In this document: piece by piece, positions 8,525 to 17,007 of the stretch | Numbering within the stretch: position 1 is the stretch's first letter | How the letters are laid out: each line of letters begins with the position of its first letter | Assembly: GCF_030019515.1 (NCBI RefSeq) | Contig: NZ_JASEEQ010000003.1 | Coordinates: 310,001-374,000 of the forward strand | Direction of reading: 5' to 3' | Length of the DNA stretch: 64,000 nt | Source: Nocardioides sp. | Lineage (GTDB): Bacteria > Actinomycetota > Actinomycetes > Propionibacteriales > Nocardioidaceae | Notes under the pieces: generated by a model | Seen by the model: only the letters and a program-made list of their open reading frames with translations | Told to the model about the DNA's origin: nothing | Databases searched by the model: none | Made by a program: the position numbers and the translations under genes

Positions 8525-8542
8525 CGGCGCGTCTCGAGACCA
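8485..8542 (+). repeat. Covarying hairpin repeat (family A), copy 1
   Basis: Stem arms CACGGCT and AGCCGTG flank the loop GAGCCTGCGA, preceded by a GAGGAGCG-like and followed by a CGCGTCTCGAGACC-like flank. The core at 8499-8526 is identical for 28 bases to 23447-23474. It overlaps the 3' end of the P450 gene and lies between it and the convergent antiporter gene. Other copies are at 23432, 34573 (two, inverted) and 52101. Confidence 0.8.
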
Positions 8543-8624
8543 GCCCGCGGCGAACTCCGCCGGGTCGGGTGACTGAGGACGCGCCATGGAGCGCTCTCAG
8601 GCACCCGACCCGCCCGTCGGCCCA

Positions 8625-10490
8625 CTACGCCGTGAGGTGATGGACGTAGCACCAGCGCCAGTCCTCGCCGGGCTCGGCGGACTGCATGACGGCGTGCCCG
8701 GCCTCCCGGAAGTGTGCGGTGGCGTGCTGGCGCGGTGAGGAGTCGCAGCAGGCGACGTTGCCGCACTCCAGGCAGCGCCGAAGCGCGACCCAGCGGGTGC
8801 CCTCGTCCAGGCACGCCTGGCAGTACGACGCGGGCTCGGCGACGACGGCCGGGTAGCGGCCCAGGTCGTCGCAGGTCTCCCCGATCGTCCACCGCCGCCG
8901 GGCGTAGTCCTGGGCCTCCTTGCGCTCCTGCGCGGCGTTGTCGAGCATCGACTCCTCGACGTCGAGCATCGAGAGCACCTCGGCGATCACCTCGGAGGCG
9001 ACGGTGCCGGAGCGGCGGATCTCCAGGATCCGCCGGCGCTCGGCCGAGATCATCGCCATCCGGATGCGGTAGTACAGGGCGGCCGGTGACTCCTGGTCGG
9101 CGGTCGTCCCGAGGCGCTCCCACGCGGCGAAGTTCCGCTGGTCGAGCCGTTGCCGGATCAGGTCGCACACGCCGCTCCGGTCGTCGTGCTCCTGCCGCTC
9201 GAGCTCCTCGACCGCCGCCTTCGACGCCTGCTGGAGCAGGGTGGCGCGGGCGAGCGCGTCGTCGAGCGGGTCGGGGGCGGGGACGTGCAGACGGCGGGTG
9301 AGCCACGGCAGGCTGAGCCCCTGGACGAGCAGGGTGCCGGCCACGACGGTGAACGCGACGACCAGCAGCACCTCCCGGTGCCGGGTGTCGGGCGGGATCA
9401 GGAACGCCGCGGCCAGGGTGACCACGCCGCGCATGCCGGCCCAGCCGAGCAGGAACGTGAACGACCACGGCGGCGCCGCTCCGGTGGTCGCGTCCAGGCG
9501 CGGGCGGACCAGCAGCGAGCGCGCGAGGAGGACCCACACGAGCCGCAGCACGATGACCGCGACCAGCGTCGCGACCGACACGCCGGCGATCCGGGCGGGC
9601 GACAGGGTGCTCTCGCCGAGGTCCTCGAACAGCCATTGGGCCTGGAGGCCGATCAGCGCGAAGACGGTGTTCTCGAGCAGGAACGCGATCGTGCGCCAGT
9701 TGATCCGCTCGGCGATCCGCGACTGTGCGGTCTGCAGCACGGGTGCCTGGTGGCCCAGCAGCAGCCCGGCGGTCACGACGGCCACGACACCGGAGGCGTG
9801 GACCTCCTCCGCGGCCAGGAACGCCGCGAACGGAATGACGAACGACATGCCGACGTCGAGCACCGGGTCGCGCAGGTGCCTGCGCAGCACTCCCACCAGG
9901 AGGAAGGCGATCAGCCCCAGGAGCACGCCGCCGCCGGCGGCGACCACGAAGTCCAGGCCGACGCGCCACAGCTCGACGCCGACCAGGGCGGCGCCCAGCG
10001 CGGTCTGCAGCGAGACGAGCGCGGTCGCGTCGTTGAACAGCGACTCGCCCTCCAGGATCGTCACCACCCTGCGAGGCAGCCCGAGGTGCCGGCCCATGGA
10101 GGTCGCCGCGACGGCGTCCGGCGGCGCGACGACCGCGCCGAGCGCGAATGCGATCGGCCAGGACAGGCCGGGCACCAGCTCGTGGGCGAGCACGCCGACG
10201 CCGAGCGCGGTGAAGACCACCAGCCCGACCGACAGCAGCAGGATCGCGCGGCGGTTGGCGTTGAAGTCCACGAGCGAGGACCTGATCGCCGCCGAGTACA
10301 GCAGCGGCGGCAGCAGCCCGAGCAGCACCACGTCCGGCTCGAGGTGCACCTGCGGCACGAACGGCAGGAACGAGACGGCGACGCCCACGACCACGAGCAG
10401 GAGCGGCGCCGGCACCCCGATCCGGCCGGCGACCACCACGCCGGCGAGGACGCCGACGGCCAGCGCGACGAGGAACAGGGCGATGTCCAC
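8625..10490 (-). CDS. CPA1-type Na+/H+ antiporter with C-terminal UBP-type zinc finger
   Basis: A 621-residue protein. Residues 1 to about 400 form 11-13 membrane helices of a cation/proton antiporter of the NhaP/NHE type, with the ion-site regions FALGAVVAPPDAVAA, ILEGESLFNDATALV and GWAGMRGVVTLAAA. A charged cytoplasmic stretch of about 150 residues follows. Residues from about 557 form a ZnF-UBP domain: CQACLDEG, CLECGNVACC, then spaced His residues and WCYVHH. ZnF-UBP binds ubiquitin tails in eukaryotes; its bacterial role is unclear, possibly regulatory. Lies 84 bp downstream of menD on the same strand and converges on the P450 gene. Confidence 0.9.
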   Translation of the reverse strand: MDIALFLVALAVGVLAGVVVAGRIGVPAPLLLVVVGVAVSFLPFVPQVHLEPDVVLLGLLPPLLYSAAIRSSLVDFNANRRAILLLSVGLVVFTALGVGVLAHELVPGLSWPIAFALGAVVAPPDAVAATSMGRHLGLPRRVVTILEGESLFNDATALVSLQTALGAALVGVELWRVGLDFVVAAGGGVLLGLIAFLLVGVLRRHLRDPVLDVGMSFVIPFAAFLAAEEVHASGVVAVVTAGLLLGHQAPVLQTAQSRIAERINWRTIAFLLENTVFALIGLQAQWLFEDLGESTLSPARIAGVSVATLVAVIVLRLVWVLLARSLLVRPRLDATTGAAPPWSFTFLLGWAGMRGVVTLAAAFLIPPDTRHREVLLVVAFTVVAGTLLVQGLSLPWLTRRLHVPAPDPLDDALARATLLQQASKAAVEELERQEHDDRSGVCDLIRQRLDQRNFAAWERLGTTADQESPAALYYRIRMAMISAERRRILEIRRSGTVASEVIAEVLSMLDVEESMLDNAAQERKEAQDYARRRWTIGETCDDLGRYPAVVAEPASYCQACLDEGTRWVALRRCLECGNVACCDSSPRQHATAHFREAGHAVMQSAEPGEDWRWCYVHHLTA

Positions 10491-10574
10491 CGCCCCAGTG
10501 TCGCGGATCCGGGCGACGGGTCGTCGACCCGACCACGGGCGGCGCGACCGGAGCCGCGTCCCCGGTCAGAGCAC

Positions 10575-12164
10575 CTAGGGCAGCAGCGCGCGGATCCGGG
10601 CGTCGAGGTCGCGCCGGTTGTCACGGCGTACGACGGCCTCCACGACCTCGATCCCTCCCGCGGGCGAGGAGAGGGCGTGCTCGAGCTCGGCCAGCGAGTC
10701 GACCCGCCAGTGCGGCGTGCGGGTCGCCGCGCAGAGGCTGGCGAGGTCGACGCGGTGCGGGGTGCCGAAGAGCCGGTCGTACTGGTCGGCGTACTCCGCG
10801 GCGCCCTGCTCGAGCATCGCGAAGATCGAGCCGCCGTCGTCGTTGACCACCACGATCGTGAGGTCGGGGACCGCCTCACCGGGACCGACCACCAGCCCGC
10901 CGGCGTCGTGGAGGAACGTGACGTCCCCCATCAGGGCCAGGGCTCGGGTGCTGCGCGGCCGACCGAGCGCGGCGCCGACCGCGGTCGAGATGGTGCCGTC
11001 GATGCCGGAGAGGCCGCGGTTGGCGACGACCTTGCGCCGTGCGCCGACCTCGTAGCGGGGCACCATCAGGTCCAGGTCGCGGATCGGGCTGGACGCCCCG
11101 ACGACGAACAGCCCGCCCGCCGGCAGCGCCCGGGCGACCGCCCCGGCGACCTCGTGCGGCGTGAGCTCCGGCTCGGCGGCGAGCAGCGCGTCCAGCTGCG
11201 CGGAGAGCGACCGGTCCGCGGCGCGCCACTCCTCCAGCCATCCGGTCCCGTCGGCCGCGTCGACCCCGACGCCGCCGAGGATGCGCGAGTGCACGGCGAA
11301 GGGGCGCTCGCTCCAGACCCCCCAGGCGCCGAGGTCCACGACCTCCACGTCGGCGCGCGCCAGCAGCCGGCTGACCGGCCGGGAGAGCGTGGGGTGCCCG
11401 CCCACCACGACCCGCTCGACCCGGGCGCCGAGGTCGCCGTCGAGCAGCAGCCGGTAGGTGCGGATCGCGTTGTCGCCGGTGCGCGAGCCGCTGGACGGCT
11501 CCGCGAGCAGCGGCCAGCCGGCCCGCTCGGCCAGGACCCGCACCCGCGGCCCGGCGTCGTCACCGGCCACGACGACCGTGCGGGGGCCGCTCGGCAGCAC
11601 GGTGAGGGACGCCGGGACCGCCCGGTGCACGGGCTCGCCCGGGACGACGTCCGGGACCCAGCGGTCCTCGGGGACGAGCGGCTCCTCGAGCGGGACGTTG
11701 AGGTGCACGGGACCCGTGGTCAGCAGCTCGACCGGGCCGCTGGCGTCCTGGGTCTCGACCAGGGGCCCGAAGATCCCGACCTGGTCGGTGGTCTGGTTGG
11801 CACCGGTCCCGCGCAGCCGGGCCGGCCGGTCGGCGGACACGATCACCAGGTCGACGCCGGAGTGGGCCGCCTCGAGGACCGCCGGGTGCAGGTTCGCGAC
11901 CGCGGTGCCGGACGTGCAGACCACCGCCGCGCGCCGCCCGCTCCTGGTGAGACCGAGCGCGAGGAAGCCGGCGGTCCGCTCGTCGATGCGGGTGTGGAGG
12001 CGGACCAGTCCCGCGGCGGCGGCGTCGTACGCCGCGAACGAGAGGGGCGCGTTGCGCGACCCCGGCGCGACCACGACCTCGGTGACCCCGGCCTCGACGA
12101 GTGCGGTGAGGACCCGGCGGGCGGTGGTGGTGGCTGGCTCGGTGCCGGGCTGGGGGGCGGTCAC
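10575..12164 (-). CDS. menD: SEPHCHC synthase (2-succinyl-5-enolpyruvyl-6-hydroxy-3-cyclohexene-1-carboxylate synthase)
   Basis: Thiamine-diphosphate enzyme joining 2-oxoglutarate and isochorismate in menaquinone synthesis. The GTG at 12164 (VTAPQPGTEP) gives 529 residues, a normal MenD size, and overlaps the menC stop as GTGA. The N-terminus has VVAPGSRNAPLSFAA and LHTRIDERTAGFLALG, then CTSGTAVANLHPAV and SADRPARLRGTGANQTTDQ. The C-terminal ThDP-binding part shows LMGDVTFLHDAGGL and VVVNDDGGSIF. A longer in-frame reading continues through menC and is not coding. Last gene of menE-menC-menD. Confidence 0.96.
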   Translation of the reverse strand: MTAPQPGTEPATTTARRVLTALVEAGVTEVVVAPGSRNAPLSFAAYDAAAAGLVRLHTRIDERTAGFLALGLTRSGRRAAVVCTSGTAVANLHPAVLEAAHSGVDLVIVSADRPARLRGTGANQTTDQVGIFGPLVETQDASGPVELLTTGPVHLNVPLEEPLVPEDRWVPDVVPGEPVHRAVPASLTVLPSGPRTVVVAGDDAGPRVRVLAERAGWPLLAEPSSGSRTGDNAIRTYRLLLDGDLGARVERVVVGGHPTLSRPVSRLLARADVEVVDLGAWGVWSERPFAVHSRILGGVGVDAADGTGWLEEWRAADRSLSAQLDALLAAEPELTPHEVAGAVARALPAGGLFVVGASSPIRDLDLMVPRYEVGARRKVVANRGLSGIDGTISTAVGAALGRPRSTRALALMGDVTFLHDAGGLVVGPGEAVPDLTIVVVNDDGGSIFAMLEQGAAEYADQYDRLFGTPHRVDLASLCAATRTPHWRVDSLAELEHALSSPAGGIEVVEAVVRRDNRRDLDARIRALLP

Positions 12165-13132
12165 GAGGGACGATCCTGTCGCAGCGCGCGCACCTCGGCC
12201 AGCCGCGCCTCCCAGTGCGCGACCCGGTCCGGGTCGGCGTGCCCGAGGGACTCGTCGACCTGCGGCGTGCGTACCGGCAGCTCGCCGTCGACCGGCAGCA
12301 GCGACTCGGTCACGACGTCGGCGGCGAGCAGCTGCACGGTCGCGAGCCCGCAGGCGTACGGCAGCTCCGGCAGCGCCGCCGCGAGCGCGACCCCGGCGGC
12401 GATCCCGACGCTGGTCTCCAGCGCCGAGGACACCACGACCGGCAGCCCGATGTCCTCGGCGATCCGCAGGCACGCGCGCACCCCGCCCAGCGGCTGCACC
12501 TTGAGCACCGCGACGTCGGCGGCCTCCAGGTCGCGCACCCGGTAGGGGTCGGCGGCGCGACGGATCGACTCGTCGGCGGCGATCGGCACGTCCACGCGTC
12601 GGCGTACGGCGGCCAGGTCCTCGACGCTCGCGCAGGGCTGCTCGACGTACTCGAGGCCGCCGGCCGCACGGTCGAGCACCGGGATCGAGGCGACCGCGGT
12701 GTCGAGGTCCCAGAGGCCGTTGACGTCGATGCGCACCCGGCCGCCCGGGCCGAGCGCGTCGCGCACCGCCTCGAGCCGGGCCTGGTCGTCGGCCGTGGTC
12801 TGCCCGGGCTCGGCGACCTTGACCTTGGCGGTGCGGCAGCCGCCGGCACGCACGATCGCGTGCGCCTGCTCGGGCCCGACGGCGGGCACGGTGACGTTCA
12901 CGGGCACCCGGGTGCGGACCGGCGCCGGCCAGTCGCCGGCCGCGGCCTCCTCCGCGCAGCGCAGCCACGGCTCGGCGACGGCCGCGTCGTACTCGAGGAA
13001 CGGGCTCCACTCCCCCCAGCCGTACCCCCCGGACTCGTCCCCCCGGGAGTCGGCAGAGCCGCGGATCAGCACGCCCTCGCGCACGGTGATGCCACGGAAC
13101 CGGGTGCGCATCGGCAGCGACCACACGATCAT
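12161..13132 (-). CDS. menC: o-Succinylbenzoate synthase
   Basis: Dehydrates SHCHC to o-succinylbenzoate; enolase superfamily. The ATG at 13132 (MIVWSLPMRTRFRG) overlaps the menE stop as ATGA and gives 323 residues. The catalytic lysine motif is in TAKVKVAEPG; metal ligands are in RIDVNGLWD, EYVEQPC and AADESIRR; the second lysine is in VLKVQPLGG. The order follows the enolase fold: capping domain first, then the barrel. Coupled to both neighbours by 4-base overlaps. Confidence 0.95.
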   Translation of the reverse strand: MIVWSLPMRTRFRGITVREGVLIRGSADSRGDESGGYGWGEWSPFLEYDAAVAEPWLRCAEEAAAGDWPAPVRTRVPVNVTVPAVGPEQAHAIVRAGGCRTAKVKVAEPGQTTADDQARLEAVRDALGPGGRVRIDVNGLWDLDTAVASIPVLDRAAGGLEYVEQPCASVEDLAAVRRRVDVPIAADESIRRAADPYRVRDLEAADVAVLKVQPLGGVRACLRIAEDIGLPVVVSSALETSVGIAAGVALAAALPELPYACGLATVQLLAADVVTESLLPVDGELPVRTPQVDESLGHADPDRVAHWEARLAEVRALRQDRPS

Positions 13133-14151
13133 GCCCACTCCTCGACGGCAGAGTGCCGCAGCGCGAGCCGGTCCGGCTTGCCGTTGCCGAGCAGCGGGAT
13201 CGCGTCGAGGCTGACGAGCTGGCGCGGCGCCCAGGACCGCGGGTGGGCATCGGCGACCCAGTCGCGTGCCGCGTCGAGCGAGACCGGGCCGACCACGAAC
13301 GCGACCACCCGGTTGCCCCACTCCTCGTCGGGCACGCCGAGCACCTCGGCCGCGCCGACGTCGGGGTGCTCGCGCAGCCGGGCGGCGACGGCGGGGGCGG
13401 GCACGTTCACGCCACCGCTGACCACCATGTCGTCGATCCGGCCGAGCACCTGGAGCCGTCCGTCGTCGTCGAGCCGGCCGGCGTCCGCGGTGCGGAACCA
13501 CCCGTCGACCAGGACCCGGGCGGTCAGCTCCGGCTCGCCGTCGTACCCCTCGAACAGGGTGGGACCCGCGATCCGGACCCGGCCGTCGGCGTCGATCGCG
13601 ACGGCGACCCCGTCGAGGGCCACGCCGTCGTAGACGCAGCCGCCGGCGGTCTCCGCCGAGCCGTACGTCGCGACCACGTGCACGCCGGCGTCGGCGGCGC
13701 GGCGGCGCAGCGCCGGGTCGATCGGGCCGCCGCCGAGCAGCACCGTGTGGAACGTGGCGAGGCTCGCGGCGTCGGTCTCGAGCAGTCGGTACAGCTGGGT
13801 CGGGACCAGCGAGACGAACCGGTCGCCGGGCCCCATCGCGGCCGTGGCCTCGGCGAAGGACCCGTGGGCATCGAGGGGCACCGGCCGGTGGCCGGCGACC
13901 AGCGACCGGCACACCACCTGGAGGCCCGCGACGTACGCCGCCGGCAGGGCGAGGAGCCACGGGCCGGTGCCGCCCACGCGGCGGGCGGAGGCGCGCACCG
14001 AGGCGAGCACGGCGTCGCGCGAGAGGACCACCCGCTTCGGGGCGCCGGTCGAGCCGGAGGTCTCCACCACCCACGGCTCCGGGGCGTCGGCCGCCAGCCA
14101 CCCGGCGACCGCATCGACCACCGTGCCCGCCTGTCGGTCCACTGGGTCCAC
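13129..14151 (-). CDS. menE: o-Succinylbenzoate-CoA ligase
   Basis: Adenylate-forming enzyme activating o-succinylbenzoate with CoA. The P-loop-like motif is VETSGSTGAPKRVVLSRD, the middle motif ATYGSAETAGGCVYDG, and the C-terminal signature GWFRTADAGRLDDDGRLQVLGRIDDMV with the catalytic lysine in PLLGNGKPDRLAL. It is short for the family (340 residues from GTG 14151; an in-frame ATG at 14202 would overlap menA). Actinobacterial MenE is often compact, lacking part of the N-terminal domain. First gene of menE-C-D, divergent from menA. Confidence 0.9.
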   Translation of the reverse strand: MDPVDRQAGTVVDAVAGWLAADAPEPWVVETSGSTGAPKRVVLSRDAVLASVRASARRVGGTGPWLLALPAAYVAGLQVVCRSLVAGHRPVPLDAHGSFAEATAAMGPGDRFVSLVPTQLYRLLETDAASLATFHTVLLGGGPIDPALRRRAADAGVHVVATYGSAETAGGCVYDGVALDGVAVAIDADGRVRIAGPTLFEGYDGEPELTARVLVDGWFRTADAGRLDDDGRLQVLGRIDDMVVSGGVNVPAPAVAARLREHPDVGAAEVLGVPDEEWGNRVVAFVVGPVSLDAARDWVADAHPRSWAPRQLVSLDAIPLLGNGKPDRLALRHSAVEEWA

Positions 14152-14195
14152 CTGGCCGAGGCTAGTGGTTGCGGTTGATGCTTGAATCTCCGGTC

Positions 14196-15083
14196 GTGGC
14201 AACTCCCGATCAGTGGCTCGCCGGCGCGCGACCCCGCACCCTGCCCGCGGCCGTCTCCCCGGTGCTGGCCGGCACCGGCGTCGCGGCGTACGCCGACGGC
14301 CTCGTGTGGTGGAAGGCGCTGCTGGCCCTGGTCGTGGCGCTCGCGCTGCAGGTCGCGGTCAACTACGCCAACGACTACTCCGACGGCATCCGCGGCACCG
14401 ACGCGGGCCGGGTCGGGCCGATGCGCCTGGTCGGGTCCGGCGCCGCCACGCCCGCCGCGGTGAAGCGCGCGGCGTTCCTGGCCTTCGGCGTCGCCGCGGC
14501 CGCCGGACTGGTACTGGCGGCCGCCACCGCATGGTGGCTGGTCGCGGTCGGGCTGGTGTCGGTGCTCGCCGCCTGGTTCTACACCGGCGGCTCGAAGCCC
14601 TACGGCTACCTCGGGCTCGGCGAGGTGATGGTGTTCGTCTTCTTCGGGCTGGTCGCGGTCGTGGGGACGACCTACGTCCAGACGGAGTCCTGGGAGTGGG
14701 CGGCGCTGGCTCCGTCACTGGGGGCAGCCGTCGGCGTGGGCGCGCTGGCCTGCGCGATCCTGGTGGCCAACAACCTGCGCGACATCCCGACCGACACGGT
14801 CTCGGGCAAGCGGACCCTCGCCGTGGTCCTCGGCGACCGGCGCACCCGCGGCCTCTACGTCGGGCTCGTCGTCCTCGCCGCGGCGGCGGTGCTCGCGGTC
14901 GCGGCCGTCACCACGTGGTGGGTCCTGGCCGGCCTCGGCTTCCTGGTGCTCGCCGGGCCCGCCGCACGCACGGTCCGCGGCGGCGCCACCGGACCCGGGC
15001 TGATCCCCGTGCTGCAGCAGACCGGCCTGGCCGAGCTGCTCTGGGCGGCGCTGGTCGCAGCCGCGCTGGCGGCGGGCGGCTGA
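14196..15083 (+). CDS. menA: 1,4-Dihydroxy-2-naphthoate polyprenyltransferase
   Basis: Membrane UbiA-family enzyme that attaches the isoprenoid side chain to DHNA, forming demethylmenaquinone. The start is taken as GTG 14196 ([20 protein letters not shown]), matching the usual MenA N-terminus; ATG 14178 is possible. Seven or eight hydrophobic helices are present. The first prenyl-diphosphate/Mg motif is in [14 protein letters not shown] and the second in [17 protein letters not shown]. Divergent from menE with about 45 bp between the starts, so the two promoters overlap or are leaderless. Confidence 0.94.
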   Translation: MATPDQWLAGARPRTLPAAVSPVLAGTGVAAYADGLVWWKALLALVVALALQVAVNYANDYSDGIRGTDAGRVGPMRLVGSGAATPAAVKRAAFLAFGVAAAAGLVLAAATAWWLVAVGLVSVLAAWFYTGGSKPYGYLGLGEVMVFVFFGLVAVVGTTYVQTESWEWAALAPSLGAAVGVGALACAILVANNLRDIPTDTVSGKRTLAVVLGDRRTRGLYVGLVVLAAAAVLAVAAVTTWWVLAGLGFLVLAGPAARTVRGGATGPGLIPVLQQTGLAELLWAALVAAALAAGG

Positions 15084-15119
15084 CCGGGCTGTCGCCCGGG
15101 CCCGACGTACGCTGGCAGC

Positions 15120-15251
15120 ATGCTGTGGATCATCGTGCTGCTCGTCGTGGTGGCCGTCGTCGCCTACCGCTTCCGGGTGCCGCTGCTGGCCAAGATCCTC
15201 GGCCAGCCGGAGAGCCGCGTCGAGCGGCGGCTCAACCGTCGCAAGGACTGA
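15120..15251 (+). CDS. Small membrane protein (43 residues)
   Basis: Short ORF from ATG 15120 to TGA 15251, 36 bases after menA. The peptide begins MLWIIVLLVVVAVVAYRFRV, one membrane helix, followed by a basic cytoplasmic tail ending in RVERRLNRRKD. GC bias at the third codon position agrees with coding use. It resembles small conserved proteins often seen beside menA in Nocardioides-type genomes, but I cannot name a function. It may be cotranscribed with menA. Confidence 0.65.
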   Translation: MLWIIVLLVVVAVVAYRFRVPLLAKILGQPESRVERRLNRRKD

Positions 15252-15269
15252 CCGGACCGCCCACGGGGG

Positions 15270-15539
15270 TCAGGCCCCGTCGTCGGCGTCCTCCTTGGCG
15301 CGCATCTCCTCGATCTTCGCGGTCATCCGCTCCGCGCGGGTCTGCACCCGCCGGGCCAGCGCCTCGCGGGGGCGGTTGAGCAGGAAGTAGGAGCCGGCAC
15401 CGCTGAGCACGAAGGCGATCACCACCGCCCAGAGGATCGGCACCGAGCCGGCGAGGGCGAACCACAGCCCCACGACGATCCCGAGCGAGCCCACGAGGAG
15501 CAGGAACCGCAGCGCCGTGTAGATCCAGAACTCCTTCAC
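15270..15539 (-). CDS. DUF4229 family membrane protein
   Basis: An 89-residue protein beginning MKEFWIYTALRFLLLVGSLG, a start typical of actinobacterial DUF4229 proteins. Two membrane helices (about 8-26 and 32-52) are followed by LLNRPREALARRV and a charged, probably coiled-coil C-terminus (AERMTAKIEEMRAKEDADD). Function unknown. It converges on the 43-residue gene after menA with an 18-base gap, and its start is 43 bases from the divergent small gene at 15583. Confidence 0.82.
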   Translation of the reverse strand: MKEFWIYTALRFLLLVGSLGIVVGLWFALAGSVPILWAVVIAFVLSGAGSYFLLNRPREALARRVQTRAERMTAKIEEMRAKEDADDGA

Positions 15540-15582
15540 GGGTTCAGGGTAGGCGTGACCAGGGACCGCCTACCCTGGAGGG

Positions 15583-15777
15583 GTGCTGAAGTTCCTGCTG
15601 GTGGTGATCCTGATCGCGGTCGCCGTCTACCTCACCGTCCGGGTGATCCAGCGGCGCGGCATCGCTCCGCCTCCGCGGCGCCCCCAGGCGCCCCCGCGGG
15701 TGAAGGGCCCCGACGACGACCCCGACTTCCTGCGCGACCTCGACCGGCGCCGCAAGCACCCGGAGGAGCCGGAGTAA
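15583..15777 (+). CDS. Small membrane-anchored protein (64 residues)
   Basis: GTG start at 15583, about 10 bases after GGAGG. The N-terminus (LKFLLVVILIAVAVYLTVRVIQRRG) is one membrane helix; the rest is Pro/Arg-rich and then acidic ([26 protein letters not shown]). No family recognised. The stop codon and last four codons form one arm of a 17-bp perfect hairpin, so the gene end and its terminator are the same DNA. Confidence 0.72.
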   Translation: MLKFLLVVILIAVAVYLTVRVIQRRGIAPPPRRPQAPPRVKGPDDDPDFLRDLDRRRKHPEEPE

Positions 15778-15802
15778 GCCCCGCTGGGGCTTACTCCGGC
15801 TC
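15766..15802. terminator. 17-bp perfect hairpin covering a stop codon
   Basis: Bases 15766-15782 pair perfectly with 15786-15802 around a 3-base GCT loop; the stem contains AGTAAGCCCC, including the TAA stop of the 64-residue gene. It lies between this gene and the convergent ccsB and can act from either strand. There is no T tract, as is usual for actinobacterial terminators. Confidence 0.75.
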
Positions 15803-15814
15803 GTCCGGGTCCGA

Positions 15815-15877
15815 GCCGAGTCGGCGCAAACGGACCGGAGGAGCGAAGCGGGGGAGGACGGCTTGCGCCGACTCGGC
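15815..15877. repeat. 15-bp inverted repeat (GCCGAGTCGGCGCAA), family C
   Basis: GCCGAGTCGGCGCAA at 15815-15829 is repeated inverted at 15863-15877, with 33 bases between. The spacer GGAGGAGCGAAGCGGGGGAGG resembles 42549-42569 inside an ABC operon. The arm motif reappears at 63118 and 63246. The rest of this gap, to 15981 at the end of ccsB, shows no gene. Confidence 0.7.
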
Positions 15878-15981
15878 GATCGCCCAGGGCCCGCAAGCCG
15901 ACCGGCGACGGCGACCCGAGCGGGTCTTCTCGAAGGGCCGGCCACGGTCTGCCCGAAGGCCGGCCGGGACCGACTCCGCGG

Positions 15982-17007
15982 CTACCCGAGTGCGTCGGGT
16001 TGGGGAGCGGCCGGCTCGACCAGCGCGGGTGCGCCACTGGCGTAGGAGTGCTGGCTGGTGGTCGAGAAGTAGTTGATCCCGATGAAGTTGAACCACAGCG
16101 TGGCGACGCCGACGAGCGCCAGGATCGCGGCGTTGCGGCCCTTCCAGCCGGCAGTGGTGCGCGCGTGGAGGTACGCGGCGTAGACGACCCAGGTGATGAA
16201 CGCCCACACCTCCTTGGGGTCCCAGTTCCAGTACGACGACCAGGCCTGGTGCGCCCAGATCGGGCCGGTGATCAGCACCGCGAAGGTCCACACCGGGAAC
16301 CCGAACGCGTGCAGCCGGTAGGACACCCGGTCGAGCACCTCGGGCTTCGGCAGGCGCGCGATGTAGCCGGACTCGCGCTCGGAGGCGCGCTCCTTGACGA
16401 GGTACAGCGCAGAGGTGATCCCGCCCAGGGTGAACGCGCCGGTGGCGATGACGGCGGCGACCACGTGGATCACCAGCCAGTACGACGAGAGCGCCTCGGT
16501 CAGCGGGGCCACCGGGGCGTAGAGCCAGATCACCGCGACCATCAGCACGCTGAGCACGAACGCGACCACGATCGGGGCCATCCAGGCCAGCCGGAACCTG
16601 TGGTACAGCGCGACGTACAGCGCCGCGACCACGAACGTGCCGGTGAGCGTGAACTCGTACATGTTGCCCCACGGCACCCGGTCGGGGTCCGCGGCCATGC
16701 CGCGCCCCACCAGCGCCACGAGCTGGACGGCCACGGCGAGGACGGTGAGCAGGTAGCCCAGGCGACCGAGGAACTCGGTACGGCGCGCGCTCCCCTCGTC
16801 CTGGCGGGCGGCCTCGCCCCCGGGGCCGGTGGCGACGGCGATCCCGCCGGGGATGTCGACCGACGCCGTGGCCGCCGCGCCGGCGGCGACCGGGACCTTG
16901 CGCAGCGACGCCCACTCGGCGAGGTGGACCAGCAGCGCGAGGAAGTAGACGATCCCGCTGGCCGCCACGGCCCAGTTGCTCAGGCTCTCCCACTGCACGT
17001 CGGTCAC
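15982..17007 (-). CDS. ccsB: Cytochrome c biogenesis protein CcsB (CcsA/ResC type)
   Basis: System II cytochrome c synthase subunit that carries haem across the membrane and, with ResB, attaches it to apocytochrome c. The GTG at 17007 (VTDVQWESLSNWAVAASGIVYF) overlaps the resB stop as GTGA; 341 residues. About eight membrane helices are present. The haem-handling WWD motif is WAHQAWSSYWNWDPKEVWAFITW, with flanking histidines in YLVIHVVAAV-like and YAAYLHARTT segments. Last gene of hemL-phosphatase-resA-ccdA-resB-ccsB. Confidence 0.95.
   Translation of the reverse strand: MTDVQWESLSNWAVAASGIVYFLALLVHLAEWASLRKVPVAAGAAATASVDIPGGIAVATGPGGEAARQDEGSARRTEFLGRLGYLLTVLAVAVQLVALVGRGMAADPDRVPWGNMYEFTLTGTFVVAALYVALYHRFRLAWMAPIVVAFVLSVLMVAVIWLYAPVAPLTEALSSYWLVIHVVAAVIATGAFTLGGITSALYLVKERASERESGYIARLPKPEVLDRVSYRLHAFGFPVWTFAVLITGPIWAHQAWSSYWNWDPKEVWAFITWVVYAAYLHARTTAGWKGRNAAILALVGVATLWFNFIGINYFSTTSQHSYASGAPALVEPAAPQPDALG

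Noticed and set aside
9150..12545. A 1131-codon plus-strand open frame opposite the antiporter and menD
   Set aside because: It is the complement of two well-defined genes; the translation is low-complexity (Arg, Asp, Gly, Gln, His) and shows no family.
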